This document shows positions 12,588 through 25,240 of a DNA stretch of 64,000 bases, piece after piece. The stretch's first letter is position 1, and each line of letters opens with the position of its first letter. Source of the DNA: Mytilus edulis (Eukaryota; Mollusca; Bivalvia; Mytilida; Mytilidae). Below the pieces are notes generated by a model, which worked only from the letters and a program-made list of their open reading frames with translations, was not told the DNA's origin and did not search any database. The translations under genes and the position numbers were made by a program. The stretch is taken from positions 73,437,176-73,501,175 of the forward strand of contig NC_092355.1 of NCBI RefSeq assembly GCF_963676685.1. The letters run 5' to 3'.

Positions 12588-13679
12588 AGGCCTAAATTAA
12601 AATATTGTTTGTTTGCCCTTTTCCGACCCTATGTCTTGAAACAGGGTAGGTAGGTAGGTAAAATATTTTATTTTTCTTTCCCAAAAAATAACTAAGCTCG
12701 GTACATTTTTTGTCATGGGTAGGCAGGTAGGTATAATATTTTATTTTATAGATACAAAATCTGCATGATATCATTTTTGTCTGTATTGCTTTTGTTTAAG
12801 TATGCTTTTGCTTTTAAGTATAATAGTCCCAAGAATTTTAACTTACTAATATTCTGTACTACGTACATGTACCTTGTACACTTAACCTGGACCTAAAGTT
12901 TTTCTGTAAGAGATAACTTTGTCCTGGTAAAATATGTCCGGGTAGACATACCATGCATACTTTGTACATTACTAGTAGAAAAAGTCCCTAGAGTGTTTAA
13001 ATTTTCGTGTATGCCTGTGTTTCCAATAAAAATGCTACAAGACTTGAAACTCAATTGTCACGTTTTTTACATCGCATTTATATATGATCTGTATGGAAAA
13101 ACTTGGCGATTTTACTGCCAAATATTCTCCCCTTTACAGACCTTTGGTTCATGTTAGATATAAATCAGAATATATCAATGCTGGTCAAAGGCATCGTTAA
13201 CATAATCATCCTGATCAACGGACCAAAAGCCATCACTACATAGGATAAAAAGTCTGTTTACAAAATATTTTGTACACACATTGATAATTTAGTATTGGAG
13301 GAACTTTTTTTGAATGAACCCAGCTCTTCAAGTATAAAGACACAGAGTAACGTTTGTTAAATCATGATTTCAAAGCTTTCAATACAACATCCATTTCAAA
13401 CAAATTTATGCTTTGAAACTCCAAACGCAAGTGTTCGTTCATGTCAAACGCTCACATGATACAAAACAGACTAGACCTTATACGGGAAAGATAAAACCTG
13501 AGAATTCCGGTAAAAAAGCTTTGAGCGGGAAATACAAATATAAGATTAATTTTTGGTAGGAACAAAAAATAAAATAAAATAAAATCTTGCTGGTAAACAC
13601 AAATAAAAGATTTTCAGGCGGAACGAATTTATAGGGTCGGTCGGTAAAGGGCAAACAAACAATATTTTAATTTAAGCCT
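12588..13679. mobile_element. Non-autonomous DNA transposon with ~45 bp inverted ends
   Basis: 12588 onward reads AGGCCTAAATTAAAATATTG, then TTTGTTTGCCC and CCGACCCT. The complement of 13632-13679 reads almost the same, AGGCTTAAATTAAAATATTG, with an extra CGAC. No clear target duplication and no transposase were seen. Inside are TAGGTAGG tracts next to each end. The termini share the GTTTG...CCGACCGACCC flavour with the element at 30176-31187. Confidence 0.75.
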
Positions 13680-14083
13680 CAGAGAAATAAAATTTAGAAC
13701 AGATGAAAAATGTATCACAGAAACCATGGAAAAGTTTTCAATACACACACTTTAATAACAGAAATTATATGTACTTCTTATTTCTAAAACAAAAGTCTGA
13801 AGTACAATGTACTTTACAATGTACATGTTCATGTCCAGTGCTGTCCTATTGCACATTTTATTCCTTCCATCTGGTTGCACTTTTGAAATTCCATCCACCA
13901 ATCACATATTAGGAAATGCCTTAATGTTAGTTAAAATTCCAATAATTTCAGCTAATGTTTGTGATATGGTTTGTAGTCAATGACAATGTCTATGATCTAG
14001 TTCTCCGATTTATGAAGTCAAGTCAATGATGATGAAAAAGAAACGCACATATTCAAATAATTCAAAGCATGAACTCGCATTGG

Positions 14084-14491
14084 TCATGACGGCGTTCGTG
14101 CTACATGTACAAGGTTCATGAAAACATCAAAAATGGCTTTTGACAGTAACATCCAGAAAGGAATCATTACGTATTTGAGGTCGATCTGTGGATAGTATTG
14201 AAGTCTCATACACAATAACACTTGAAATGAAAGTTTTAACAACACTGCCATCATGTAAAGAACTTTCTTTGAAACAGAAATGTTTAAATCGGATCGGTGA
14301 TCAAATCCATTTTTACAATGCACTATAATTTTGAATGTTATGTAGATAATTACAACAGCATCAAAAACCCACATGGGTATGAACACTAAGAACCAGTTCC
14401 AACTGACTTTTTTATCAAGGCGAAGTACCATTAAAATAAGGAACACAAGCACAATAAACCATGTAAACAGTGCTCTTTGAATGATCGCCAT
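14084..14491 (-). CDS. TMEM60, transmembrane protein 60
   Basis: A 135-residue, single-exon multipass membrane protein of the TMEM60 family (related to TMEM185/TMEM203-type proteins; molecular role not established). The start MAIIQRALFTWF and the segments LRLDKKVSWNWFLVFIPMWV, FDAVVIIYITFKI, CKNGFD and YVMIPFWMLLSKAIFD match the family along its whole length. Four hydrophobic segments are visible at about residues 8-23, 31-55, 78-97 and 104-125. The ATG at 14491 is the natural start, because the upstream frame closes soon. Its length matches the usual ~133 residues, so the gene looks intact. Confidence 0.93.
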   Translation of the reverse strand: MAIIQRALFTWFIVLVFLILMVLRLDKKVSWNWFLVFIPMWVFDAVVIIYITFKIIVHCKNGFDHRSDLNISVSKKVLYMMAVLLKLSFQVLLCMRLQYYPQIDLKYVMIPFWMLLSKAIFDVFMNLVHVARTPS

Positions 14492-15195
14492 CGAATTTTT
14501 ACTTCCTCAATGTCAATATAGTGCTTCAAAGTTATTAACAGGTAGTTATTATATCAGGATTCTTCAAACGTAGTCCTGACCTATTAATATAAAGAAGAAG
14601 TTTATACCGGAATAGATCAGTATTTTTTGCGTAATATTGTATTGCAATGAAATACACAAACAAACAAACAAAATACGTTATTTGACAATGATGTAACTTG
14701 AATATTTCAGTTTAATTACAATGGTCTGACAGGGTAATTAAAAAAAGTTAAAAAAAAAATAAAAATTGTAATACATTCCATCGAACACAAATTTTCTTGG
14801 GAAACAAAGTACAACAAATGGAAGTTTTTAACGACCTTGACTGGCTACACAGCCCTTGCACGGTCGGCTAAACAAAGTAATCTACGAAGAGTTCTATTTA
14901 AAAGAAAAGAAAAACCCAGTTTAGACAATAATGTATAACTTTTAATCAGAAGCTTTTGATTATTCAATGATTTAGGAATTAACTTTTGATTATATGATCA
15001 ACTTTTTCATACAAATAATCAATGATTATGTGTTTATTATATATTGGTAAAAAAATATGTGTGTGATTATCAGTGTTATTCACTTCCATTGACACTCCCA
15101 TGAGGGGCTTCAATCTCAGGGTGACTGATAATAACCAGAAAATAAAACATCTAAATAAAAGAGATCGAAAATTTCCATCAGAAGAAAATAATTCC
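14492..15195. other. Intergenic with one dispersed repeat
   Basis: At 14820-14875 a segment containing CTGGCTACACAGCCCTTGCA appears. It is the complement of the units at 36760-36930. I recognised nothing else. Confidence 0.5.
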
Positions 15196-15799
15196 AAAGG
15201 AGTAGGTCCGATAAGGGCCGATTTTGGCCTCAAATTTCAAGTTCATCTAACGAAAGATTTTAGACACTTTAAAAAAAACACTTAAGTGTCTATTTCAATT
15301 AGTACGATTAGTTTGTGTGACAGATTTGAACTGATTTAGTCATTAAAACGCTCCGATTCAAGCTTAAATATGAAAAATCTATCAAATATGCAAAAAAACG
15401 CCACTTTTCAGATGTTTTTGTCAAAAATGAAAGTGGCCGCATCCGTGTTCATCCTCAACGTCCTCAACCTTTATATATGTTATGTATGATCATCAAATAC
15501 AACTAACATTTCAATATTATGAATGAACACGAATGCGGACACTTTCATTTAAGACGGAAACCGTCTCAAAATCTAGCTATAAAAATGATAAAACAAGTTG
15601 TGAAGATTTCAGTAATTTAGCATGACTTAATGATGCTAGTACCCGATATATGTGCATTGTATTGTCAAAAACAGTCCATATTTATGTAGCAGAAGCATTC
15701 TACTTTCCAATAAGTAACTAAAAGATTACACTTTCACAATTTTGTAAAACTGCTATATTTTGGGGCCAAAAAGGGGTCTTACTGAACCTACTCCTTTAA
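15196..15799. mobile_element. MITE-like element with internal hairpin
   Basis: The ends are AAAGGAGTAGGT (15196) and ACCTACTCCTTTAA (to 15799), with further matching of AAGGGCC and TTTTGGCC. A second inverted pair lies inside at 15425-15452 and 15517-15549 (AAATGAAAGTG, CCGCAT.CGTGTTCAT). A partial related end, GAACATACTCCTTTG, occurs at about 16665-16683. Confidence 0.65.
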
Positions 15800-17099
15800 G
15801 ACATAAAGGATAAATGTGAACACTATATGATTCTAAACCTCAGTTTTGTATTAGAAATGAGAACGGTACGAACTCACCCAATTATCCAGCGGAAATACTG
15901 TAGAAACAAATCTTATTCAAGATAAAAATGTCTGGATCCGCCCCTGCAAATGAAGTTTTTATTGTTTACCGCAAATGAAATATAACCTAGCTTGTGGCGC
16001 AAATGCCGCGGAAAGATTGTTTTTTTCCTTATATTGACAAAGATAAGTCTACTGCGTGAAATAGGATATAGTTTACGCAGATTTGTGGATTGCTATTTCT
16101 TTCACGGCTTAGGGAGCTGAGGATAGTTTTGCCGAGACATTATAATGCCAAAGGCCGCAGTCATATCAATGAAAACTGCCTTAGAGACATGTGAGAAAGT
16201 TAAACAGAGCTGTTTTTGTCAAAGTTTAATTCTAACACGTTGATTTTTACATCCCAAAAAGGTCAAGATAAGGGATTTTGGTGAAACTTGACAAAATCAG
16301 CTGGATTTCAACCCAATAAAGGACCAGGAAACATAGAGCGCAGGCGTCGACAAGCTTAATATTCAAATAAGACATGCTAAATGTCTTCACAAACATTATT
16401 TTAAAAGATCTTTGTTGTCGACGTATGCGCTCTGTGTTTCCTGACAAATAATCTTTGGAAATTTACCCATTTTCATTGATTTTTTCGTGAAAAATCAATA
16501 CGAGTACAACTTGTGAGTCATAATGAAACGCAGAGACGTTAATTTTTCAACAAAATGGCTTATATCTTATCTAGTCAATGTATTAGCTATAATTTATCGT
16601 GATATTGGTCAATAAATCCGAATTTGAAATTTACGCTAAAAAAAGGGGGCCATTTTAGGACCTTACCGAACATACTCCTTTGTCGACTACGTTAAAGTAA
16701 ATAATTCCAGCGAGTTGAAATGCCTAATGAAAAATCAAAATATACCAACAATAGGCTAGAGCCTTTCACATTAATTATCATGGTATTTTACCACTCGCTT
16801 TCGCTCCGGATACAATAATCAAAATACTAATACCAGACATATGGTTAAATTAAAACAAACCTTTGGCTGCCACGAACTATTTCTTGAATATAAGATAACA
16901 ACAAAATGTGAAAGACAACTACCAGCGAGATAACTCTTTAGAAAAAAACGTTTAGAACATATCAACCTCGTTTTCACAATAGATTATGTATACAATTATG
17001 AAAAGTCTTCGTTTGTTGTTTAAACAATGACTTGTGATGTCTTCTTGGACTCAGTTCTCCAAGGGGCAAACAATTGCACTTAAAGATTTAAGGGATTTT
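15800..17099. other. Intergenic, no gene
   Basis: It holds the partial element end near 16620-16683 and otherwise unremarkable AT-rich sequence. Short open frames show no family resemblance. Confidence 0.4.
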
Positions 17100-17465
17100 T
17101 TTTATAGTAACATTGAACCCTGTAAGAACATTGAAAGCCGAACCTTGTATAAAGCGCAAACCTGGCTGAACAAAACATGTTCTTACGCCCAGTCATATCA
17201 AAGTGTATGCGTTGTTGTATTTGGCAAACTTTTAGGAATGTTTGTTCCTCAATGCTCTTCAACTTCGCCGACTCTATTTGGCTTACTGATGAGTCTTTTG
17301 TAGAGGAAACGCGCGTCTGGCGTAAATATAAAATTTTAATCCTGGTATCTATCATGTCTATGGTGAGTTCATTTGTGCACCTGAAGAAACCGAACATCTG
17401 TCAAAACCGAAGCAAATCTTATCATTGCTCAGAAAAACGGTTCGGTTTAGACAAGATTCACTGTA
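17100..17465. mobile_element. Possible pogo/Tigger-type MITE remnant
   Basis: The left part holds TTGAACCCTGTAAGAACATT and GCCGAACC. The right end holds GGTTCGGTTTAGACAAGATT followed by CACTGTA. A similar block (TAACCTGTTCAAACCGAACC) lies at 19514-19610. Repeated AACCGAAC words are usual for pogo-type ends. The inverted repeats are degenerate, so the limits are rough. Confidence 0.35.
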
Positions 17466-18190
17466 TTATCAAGTGACTGTGTCACAGTAAAACATACACT
17501 ATATTTCTCTATCGTGACTAATGCGTCAAATGTGTCTAAATTCTTCTTTTTTAATCGTCATTGGTCAATTAATTGTTAACTTTAAACCATACTAAGATTT
17601 TCAGTTTATAAATTCAAATAATTACGAAAGCAAGGTTTCAACTCCCTCAGGCAAAGATGACCATTTATGTGTATTTGTCATATTATAGCTCTTCAACATT
17701 ACTGTTTCGGTTCTTATGTACATTTTCGACTTTCACAGTTTAACGGCTTTGACCGTTCATGGTGAAGTATTTCCAGAAAAGCACTTCGAACGCATGACAA
17801 TATGAAACGTCCTGTTTTTTTCTTCTATATTTCATCATATAAGAAAAAACTGATAAATAAATATAGAATGATGATGTATACGGAAGAAGCAACGACAAAA
17901 GACATGTTATCTCATGAGACCGGGATTTTATCCAAATTCATTCCAAAGAACTTGGTTTTAAAATGAATGTGATCGCTGTGAAAATGATTTCCGTTTCCTG
18001 AATGAAAAAGAATCCAAGAAATTCCGTGAATTTAAATAAAAATTGATATTTCAATGATGCTTCTTATGTATATTCAAGATCCTTTTTTCATAAATTTTAA
18101 TTAAATGTTCCTCTTAAAAATATGAATTGTACATATCTTTCACTTTGTAAACATTCAGATGGGTCGGCGATTTCCAAATATATGTTATAA
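17466..18190. other. Intergenic, no gene
   Basis: AT-rich; no exon, repeat or RNA gene seen. Confidence 0.4.
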
Positions 18191-19260
18191 AATTGAGAAT
18201 GGAAATGGGGAATGTGTCAAAGAGACAACAACCCGACCAAAATAAAAAAAAACACAACAGCAGAAGGTCACCAACAGGTCTTCAATGTAGCGAGAAATTC
18301 CCGCACCCGGAGGCGTCCTTCAGCTGGCCCCTAAACAAATATATACTAGTTCAGTGATAATGAACGCCATACTAATTTCCAAATTGTACACAAGAAACTA
18401 AAATTTAAATAATACAAGACTAACAAAGGCCAGAGGCTCCTGACTTGGGACAGGCGCAAAAATGCGGCGGGGTTAAACATGTTGTGAGATCTCAACCCTC
18501 CCCCTATACCTCTAACCAGTGTAGAAAAGTAAAAGCATAACAATACGCACATTAAAATTCAGTTCAAGAGAAGTCCGAGTCTGATGTCAGAAGATGTAAC
18601 CAAAGAAAATAAACAAAATGACAATAATACATAAATAACAACAGACTACTAGCAGTTAACTGACATGCCAGCTCCAGACTTGAATTAAACTGACTGAAAG
18701 ATTATGATTTCATCATATGAACATCAGGTACAATCCTTCCCGTAAGGGGTTTAGTATCATACCATCAAAACATATATGAGAAGAACATAACCCGTGTCAT
18801 GCCAACAACTGTTTTTAGAATAAATGTGTTTAGTTCCGACGCAAAGACCTTATCAGTGACTCAATATTAACGCCAAAATATGCAATCTTTAATGACTTGA
18901 CAACAGTATCGTAATTATATCCCTTCTTAATAAGTCTATTCAAAGGTTTTGTAAGTTTATGAGGTGAATACTGACACCTTTGTGCTTTATAAAGAATATT
19001 TCCATAAAAAATTGGATGTGAAATACCTGAACGTATAAAAAGTCTGCATGTTGAGCTATATTTACGAATGATGTCTTTATACCGATGATAAAATTTAGTA
19101 AATGTTTTGACTAGTTTGTGATATCGAAAACCCTGGTGTAATAATTTTTCAGTAATACATAAATTTCTCTCGTTGACTTCATAAAAAATGATTTCATAAA
19201 AATCCGAAATACTTCCCTTTAACGTGTACTTTGCCCTTAATTTTTAAATAGTACTTGGAT
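18191..19260 (-). mobile_element. Retroelement 3'-terminal copy (minus)
   Basis: Member of a 5'-truncated family with a constant 3' end. On the minus strand a decayed frame (about 19185-18833) encodes the same C-terminal region as the intact-looking frame at 43625-44044. It is followed by about 640 bp of 3' sequence containing AACCCCGCCGCATTTTTGCG, GGTCGGGTTGTTGTCTCTTT and ending CCATTTCCATTCTCAATTTT at 18191. The frame is broken before 19185. Confidence 0.8.
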
Positions 19261-19627
19261 AAGGCTGGTACATAGTCCATAGAACTTCAGTCTTACATTA
19301 TCTTGTGGATATGTTCCTGTCCCAGCTAGCTAGAGCACTGTATATATGTATATCTTTTAATGAAACGAGAAAATACAAAGGAAGCTATGTCATACAGCTC
19401 TACTAGTTCTACCAAAAATAACACAATTACTACTTTTACAGATCTTAACAATAAGCTGATAATGTTCAGATCTTCACCAAACATAAAGCAAAAAAAAATA
19501 ATACAAAAAATACAGTGTAACCTGTTCAAACCGAACCTTTTTAAATCAAATATGTTTTTAATGTCCAGTCATATCAAATTGAACCTAGCTGGTTAAATCG
19601 AGCATCTGCAAAAACCAAACGAAATTT

Positions 19628-20310
19628 TTTAAACGAAAAGATAAAGATCAGCTTTTGATTTTTGTCTCGCCTACAACGAAAATCACTAAGAGGCTCAGTT
19701 TAGACAGCTTTTACTATATCAATAAGTGAATATCAATAATATATAATGTAAAGAGTGCTTCTTTAAATTGAGGTCTGAAAATGTGATTCTGTGAAATATC
19801 TAGAAAAAACACCCAAAAAGTAAGAAAAAACACGAAAACTGCTAAGCTTCCGGGGAGTTGGACAATCCAAGACCGATGATTATAATACCTCATATTAAAC
19901 AGGTTCTCATTGATTAAAGGCCCTTAACCCCCCTTTTAAAGGCTCTCTCTTGACACCATTTGCGAGGTTGGTCTTGAGAAAACGATGATAGTCCGTCGGA
20001 AGGGGACGATAAATGGCTGTCCCGTGTTAAGAGAGAGCCATATCTCTTGTACGTTAAAGACACCCTTGTAGATTTCGAAAAAGAGCAGGCTAATGCCGCT
20101 ACAAGGCAGCACTCACACCCGCAAAGTAGAAAGGGATTAATATAAGTTGCAAAACGTGTTTCCCAATCTACAATCTACTATAAATAAATATGTTTAAACT
20201 ATAAAAAGGCCCTTTTTACAAAAAAGTGTATATATACCTATCTCGAGTTTTGCGACTTTCGTTGTAGGCGAGACAAAAATCAAAAACTGATCCTGATCTT
20301 TTCGTTTAAA
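19628..20310. mobile_element. MITE with 56 bp inverted ends
   Basis: Arms at 19628-19683 and 20255-20310 are near-identical inverted repeats containing TTTAAACGAAAAGAT and TTTTGTCTCGCCTACAACGA. The interior (about 570 bp) is non-coding. Confidence 0.85.
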
Positions 20311-20564
20311 GGTGCCAGACCACCTATTCAAAACCCCTTTTTAATTAAACAACTTTGAGTTTCATTTGTAAAACAATGCATTTTTCGACAAACCGAAATC
20401 TGGTTACAAAATTTACTGCAGTTATAAATGACCTCGTCAATTATCAGCTCGAACGCTTGAAACATTTTTTGTTTTGAAATCGACCAAATACCCCTATTTT
20501 ATAGGACCGTCGTGTAACGAACGCTCACTATGATATCAATATCACGTGGAACGTCTGTGTGTTT

Positions 20565-20918
20565 CTGTATTCTACATTGGTTAGAGGTACAGAGGGAGAG
20601 GTTAGATCTCACTAAACATGTTTAACCCCGCCGCATTTTTGCGCTTGTCCTAAGTCAGGATCATATCTGGCCTTTGATAGTCTTGTATGAATTTTAATTT
20701 TAATTCATTTATATGTTTTAGATTTAGTATGACTGCATTTTCATTGAACTAGTATACACGTTTGTTTAGGGGCCAAATGAAGGCTTATGAAGCCCACCTT
20801 CGGATGCAGGATTTTCTCGATGTGTAGAAGATCAATTGGTGGCCTTCGGATCTTTTCTACACTTTGGTCGGGTTGTTGTCTCTTTGACACATTCCTCATT
20901 TCCCTTTGCAATTTTATC
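20565..20918 (+). mobile_element. Retroelement 3' tail, diverged copy
   Basis: Same layout as the tails at 24370-24708 and 44350-44684: the AACCCCGCCGCATTTTTGCG block, a GTATACACG.TTGTTTAGGGGCC block, GGTCGGGTTGTTGTCTCTTT and a terminal CATTTCC...TTTT. It is clearly more diverged, and its middle carries an extra duplicated CCTTCGGAT...TCTACAC segment, so it marks an older subfamily. Confidence 0.75.
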
Positions 20919-21441
20919 GCACCGATCCAAAAAAATGTGTCCTAACGTGCACAGCTACGCATCATAAGATCTCATTCGTCTCAACTCGGCCGATTCCGTA
21001 CCCTCATCTAACAAATAGATTGAGAGTAGCGGATTCTACCGAGGATTGCCGAATGCATCAGATCGCTGGAATTTTGAATTTAGAACAATAAGTATTATAT
21101 TATAATAAAGTGTAAAACGTGTATGCTCCTTATTATTTTTTTCAGTCTTTTTCATTGAATTTCTCCAAAGATTTTCAAAAGATATAACTCTCAAGGCGAG
21201 AGAAAAAAATATTCAAATATATTTAAACAAAATTATAGTTCAAACTATCACTAACGGAAAAGGGACCAATTGGTTTCTTAATTTGTTAAGTCAATTTCAT
21301 TGAATTTCTTAAAAAATATATATTCATGTTTATATATATATATATTCAAACAAACAAAGTTATAGATCAAACCAAACTCTCTTAACGGAAAAAGGACCAA
21401 CGTTTTGAATTAAAAAAGAAAAAGAAATAAAGGTTTTACTG

Positions 21442-22602
21442 TTACTTTTTACTAACAGAACATGCCATTACAATACTTCTATAAAACTTTTTACATTCAG
21501 TCCTAAATCGTTGGTCCACAATAAAGTAAATAATTGGATGAACAGAACTATGTAAATAATAGCCTCTAACTAAAACAGAATATATTGACCGGACGCCTTC
21601 TAATGCGTAAGGTTTTATTGTTATTCGTAGGATAACAGCAGAGACATGTAGAATGAAACCAGCGAAAGACACACCGGTTGCTATCAGTAACATAATAGTC
21701 ATAGTTCTCGAGTCTTTGTAGCGCTTTTGTCGCGTCTTTCTTCTTTGTATCGTGGAAGTGAATTGGTCCCAAGCTTCTGGAGCAAGGCTCTCTGATCTGG
21801 TCCTTGGTCCAGGGGATACTGGTTCTTCATTGTTAGACATTCCGTCTAAATACTGTGTCGTTCTGTTCTTTTCTGCCCGAAGTTGTTTTCGTATTACATT
21901 GACAATCTGAATATAAGCGACAGCGCATATGCAGAATCCAATTAGGCAGATGACCAAAACCAATATGGCGTAGGTTTTTGGCATTAAGTTTTGCTTTCCT
22001 TTAAGAAATGTACAACCTTTATCAAACGTTTCTGCATAATTTACACTAAGTTCTGAAAATCCATATAAAAAGATTGACGGTATAGACATAAAAGCACATA
22101 CTATAATAACAATTATTCCTAATATTTTCGCTCTTTCAAGAGATAACTGCCACTGGAATGGCGCGCATATTTTTTGTCGTCGTTCAACTGATATTATTAT
22201 GAGTAAGATACCAGCAGTAAAACTCGTATAATTAGTAAGAAAACGAGTAAATTTGCATAATACATTTGATGGATACGTAAATTTGAAGCGTATCTGCACC
22301 AGTTCTAGAGGAATACAGACGAAACACGTAACGAAATCAACTACAACCATCCATAAGATTAGAATAGTAACGGGAGATACCGGATACCTACGAAATACCA
22401 CAATAGCATGAAGATTCCCGAGAACTCCGAGTAACGAAAGAACACTGAGAATAGACGTTACTGGAATTTCATTGTCTAGGAAGTTCTGGAGATCTAGTTC
22501 CACAAGATTGTTGCTGTCTGTTGTATTTAGTTGATATAAGCCTGTTGTAATGGCTGAATTCTTAATATCCATAAAAAAGCTTCGAGTAGTGTTGACCTCC
22601 AT
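21442..22602 (-). CDS. Orphan class A (rhodopsin-like) GPCR, copy A
   Basis: A 386-residue seven-helix receptor. I start it at ATG 22602 because TATATAG|GATGG just upstream looks like a splice acceptor for a 5' UTR intron; an in-frame ATG at 22671 would add 23 residues. N-glycosylation sites lie at N4, N26 and N124. The TM1 GNLHA motif is at 62-66 and the TM2 aspartate at 89. Cysteines C116 and C197 could form the ECL1-ECL2 disulphide. In place of DRY there is E140-R141-R142. A long third loop (about 240-300) is rich in Ser, Arg and Glu. TM6 has SFAGFILHV where CWxP is usual, and TM7 has HPIIY at 355-359 for NPxxY, followed by a helix 8 (RFRTECKKFY). It is homologous to the receptor at 35701-36741. 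The ligand is unknown. Confidence 0.85.
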   Translation of the reverse strand: MEVNTTRSFFMDIKNSAITTGLYQLNTTDSNNLVELDLQNFLDNEIPVTSILSVLSLLGVLGNLHAIVVFRRYPVSPVTILILWMVVVDFVTCFVCIPLELVQIRFKFTYPSNVLCKFTRFLTNYTSFTAGILLIIISVERRQKICAPFQWQLSLERAKILGIIVIIVCAFMSIPSIFLYGFSELSVNYAETFDKGCTFLKGKQNLMPKTYAILVLVICLIGFCICAVAYIQIVNVIRKQLRAEKNRTTQYLDGMSNNEEPVSPGPRTRSESLAPEAWDQFTSTIQRRKTRQKRYKDSRTMTIMLLIATGVSFAGFILHVSAVILRITIKPYALEGVRSIYSVLVRGYYLHSSVHPIIYFIVDQRFRTECKKFYRSIVMACSVSKK

Positions 22603-22671
22603 CCTATATATCAAAATAGAATAATATATATAAAGATCAAATACAATCAATCCGAATAACATAAGCTGCAC

Positions 22672-23230
22672 TTTGCCTAGAAATGGTTCATGTGTTTATT
22701 TCCAAAACAATTTCAAAGGCGTTGTTAAACTTTTAGAAAATTTGCCAGCAATGTGTATAATTGCAATTTTTGATCAGCGCTATTTTATTATTCATCTTAA
22801 ACAGATTATTTCAAAATATTTCCATCATCAAAACTTAAACATAGGAGAATAGGTTAGTAATGAAAATATAAACTTAAGTTTAAAAACATAAAACCCAAAG
22901 AAGTATTTTTTGTAATAAAACTTACCCTTTGTATTTCTATAAATCTGATGATGAGAATAATGAAAAATGAAATCTGATTAAATAGGATGAAACATAACAG
23001 TACTTAACGTACGTTTCCGTCCTACTACGATATATACTTCCTTGTATGGTGTATGGAAATAAGTAAATAAACACATCTATGGATTATCTTTTGGACGTCA
23101 TCTTTAACATTGCTTTGGTTTTTTACATGACATTAGAATTATATGGTTAGACTGTTGTGTCCCCCTTACATTAACTGAAAAAAACCCACAAAAATTCGAT
23201 ATCGGTAAAAGAAACTGTTTTTTGTACGTT
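22672..23230. other. Upstream region of GPCR copy A
   Basis: AT-rich and non-coding. It may hold the 5' UTR exon and promoter of the receptor, but neither was identified. Confidence 0.35.
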
Positions 23231-23504
23231 GGCACTAAAAATGGCAAAATGACAATGTATGTAAAGAAATGTTCCATATGTAGTATTTTCTATTATATAT
23301 AATGTTACACCATGGAGCTACCATTTGATTATTTTAGAAGTGCCTGGGGGGGGGGGGGGGGTGAACTTTTTTTGTCCTGCATTTTTTTAATGGTAATCTC
23401 TGTCCTGATTTTTTATTCTTCACTCTATTCGGTCCTGCCTATTTTTATTTGTTTATCCTCACTTTTTTTTTATCATACATTGTCATTTTGCCATTTTTAG
23501 TGCC
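23231..23504. repeat. Perfect 31 bp inverted repeat around a G16 run
   Basis: GGCACTAAAAATGGCAAAAT and onward at 23231-23261 is repeated inverted at 23474-23504. Between the arms lie a run of 16 G (23346-23361) and pyrimidine-rich sequence with repeated TCCTGCCTTTTT words that continues to about 23680. The element has no coding capacity. Confidence 0.8.
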
Positions 23505-23845
23505 AAAGTTGCGCATCCTGCCTTTTTTGACTAAAAACTATTTTTTCAGTGGTAATCTCTTTCCTGCCTTTTTACTTTTCACTCTTTTCGGTCCTGCCTT
23601 TTTTATTTGTTTATCCTGTTCTTTTTGGGGGAAAGATGCTCTTTTGTTATCTAAAAACTCTTGTTCTGCTTTTTTCCGCTCTGAAAATCAAATGGTATCC
23701 CTTAAGTTATAAAGAAAATAAAGAATAAATGACACAGTGACACACAATCATAGAAGTCGGTACAAGCAAGGAGGTTATATACTAGTAAGATATATTGACA
23801 TACTAAATGTTAATAATATATACCATTTTATTGAGAAAGTATGTG

Positions 23846-24708
23846 TAAATATAGCTCAACACGCAGACTTCTTATATGTTCAGGTATTTCACATCCAATA
23901 TTTTATGAAAATATTCTTTATAAAGCACAAACATGTCAGTATTCACCTCAGAAGCTAAAAAAAACCCTTTAAATAGACTTATTAAGAAGGGATATAGTTA
24001 CGATACTGTTGTTAGGTCATTAAAGATTGCATATTTTGGCGTTAATATTGATTCACTTATAGGGTCTTTGCATCGGAACTAAACACATTTATTATTAATA
24101 AACCAGTTGTTGGTATGACACGGGTTATGTTCTTCTCATATTTGTTTTGATGGTATGATACTAAACCCCTCATGGGGAGGATTGTGCCTGATATTCATAT
24201 GATGAAGACATATTTTTCAATCAGTTTAATTGAAGTCCGGAGCTGGCATGTCAGTTAACTGCTAGTAGTCTGATGTTATTTATGTATTATTGTCATTTTG
24301 TTTATTTTCTTTGGTTACATCTTCTGACATCAGACTCGGACTTCTCTTGCACTGAATTTTAATGTTCGTATTGTTATGCGTTTACTTTTCTGCATTGGCT
24401 AGAGGTATAGGGGGAAGGTTGAGATCAAACATGTTTAACCCCGCCGCATTTTTGCGCCTGTCCCAAGTCAGGAGCCTCTGGCCTTTGTTAGTCTTGTATT
24501 ATTTTAACTTTTAGTTTCTTGTGTACAATTTGGAGTTTAGTATGGGGTTCATTATCACTGAACCAGTATATATTTGTTTAGGGGCCAGCTGAAGGACGAG
24601 AATTTCTTGTTGCATTGAAGACCTGTTGGTGACCTTCTGCTGTTGTCTTATCTATGGTCGGGTTGTTGTTTCTTTGGCACATTCCCCATTTCCATTCTCA
24701 ATTTTATT
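23846..24708 (+). mobile_element. Retroelement 3'-terminal copy (plus)
   Basis: It starts inside the coding region (equivalent to about position 43810 of the longer copy) with stops in the frame, and runs to the CCATTTCCATTCTCAATTTT end. The tail contains all family blocks. It is a 5' truncation typical of target-primed retroelement insertion. Confidence 0.8.
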
Positions 24709-25240
24709 TAAAAATTAAGTATAATTATAAACAGTGGGAAAAAATGTTGACAAAATCGTTTTAGTTCATAAGGAAACAAAATTATGGGAAAATATGTTGA
24801 ACTTTTCGTTTAAATTCATCATATATATATATATATATATATACTTATCATTTAGTTTCAGTTTCAAACCAGGACAATTGTATTTGTTTATGATTTGGAA
24901 TTTATGACAGATGATTATCTAATTGAATCGATTTTCTCTGATATTAACACTCTTCCCTTCCCTAGAAGTGGATTGTTATTTCAATTGTTATTTCAATTGT
25001 CAATACAGTTCTTTTTGATGTTTTTTTTTTTTTAACTTTTTATAAATTACGTTAGCGTAATAAGTAAGTAAGTAAGTTAGTAATTATTTATTATAGTGAC
25101 ATGTGTATCAGAACATACATTTATACAATTATATACATAGCAATTTGATATTTACACCCGGCCCATTGGACCTATATGTCACTTTAGCAATATAATATCA
25201 TATCCGAAAACGTAAAAGTTTACAAAATAAAAATACAGAG

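Noticed and set aside
17034-17476. Three overlapping open frames of 89-105 residues
   Set aside because: They cross a MITE-like remnant on both strands and resemble nothing.
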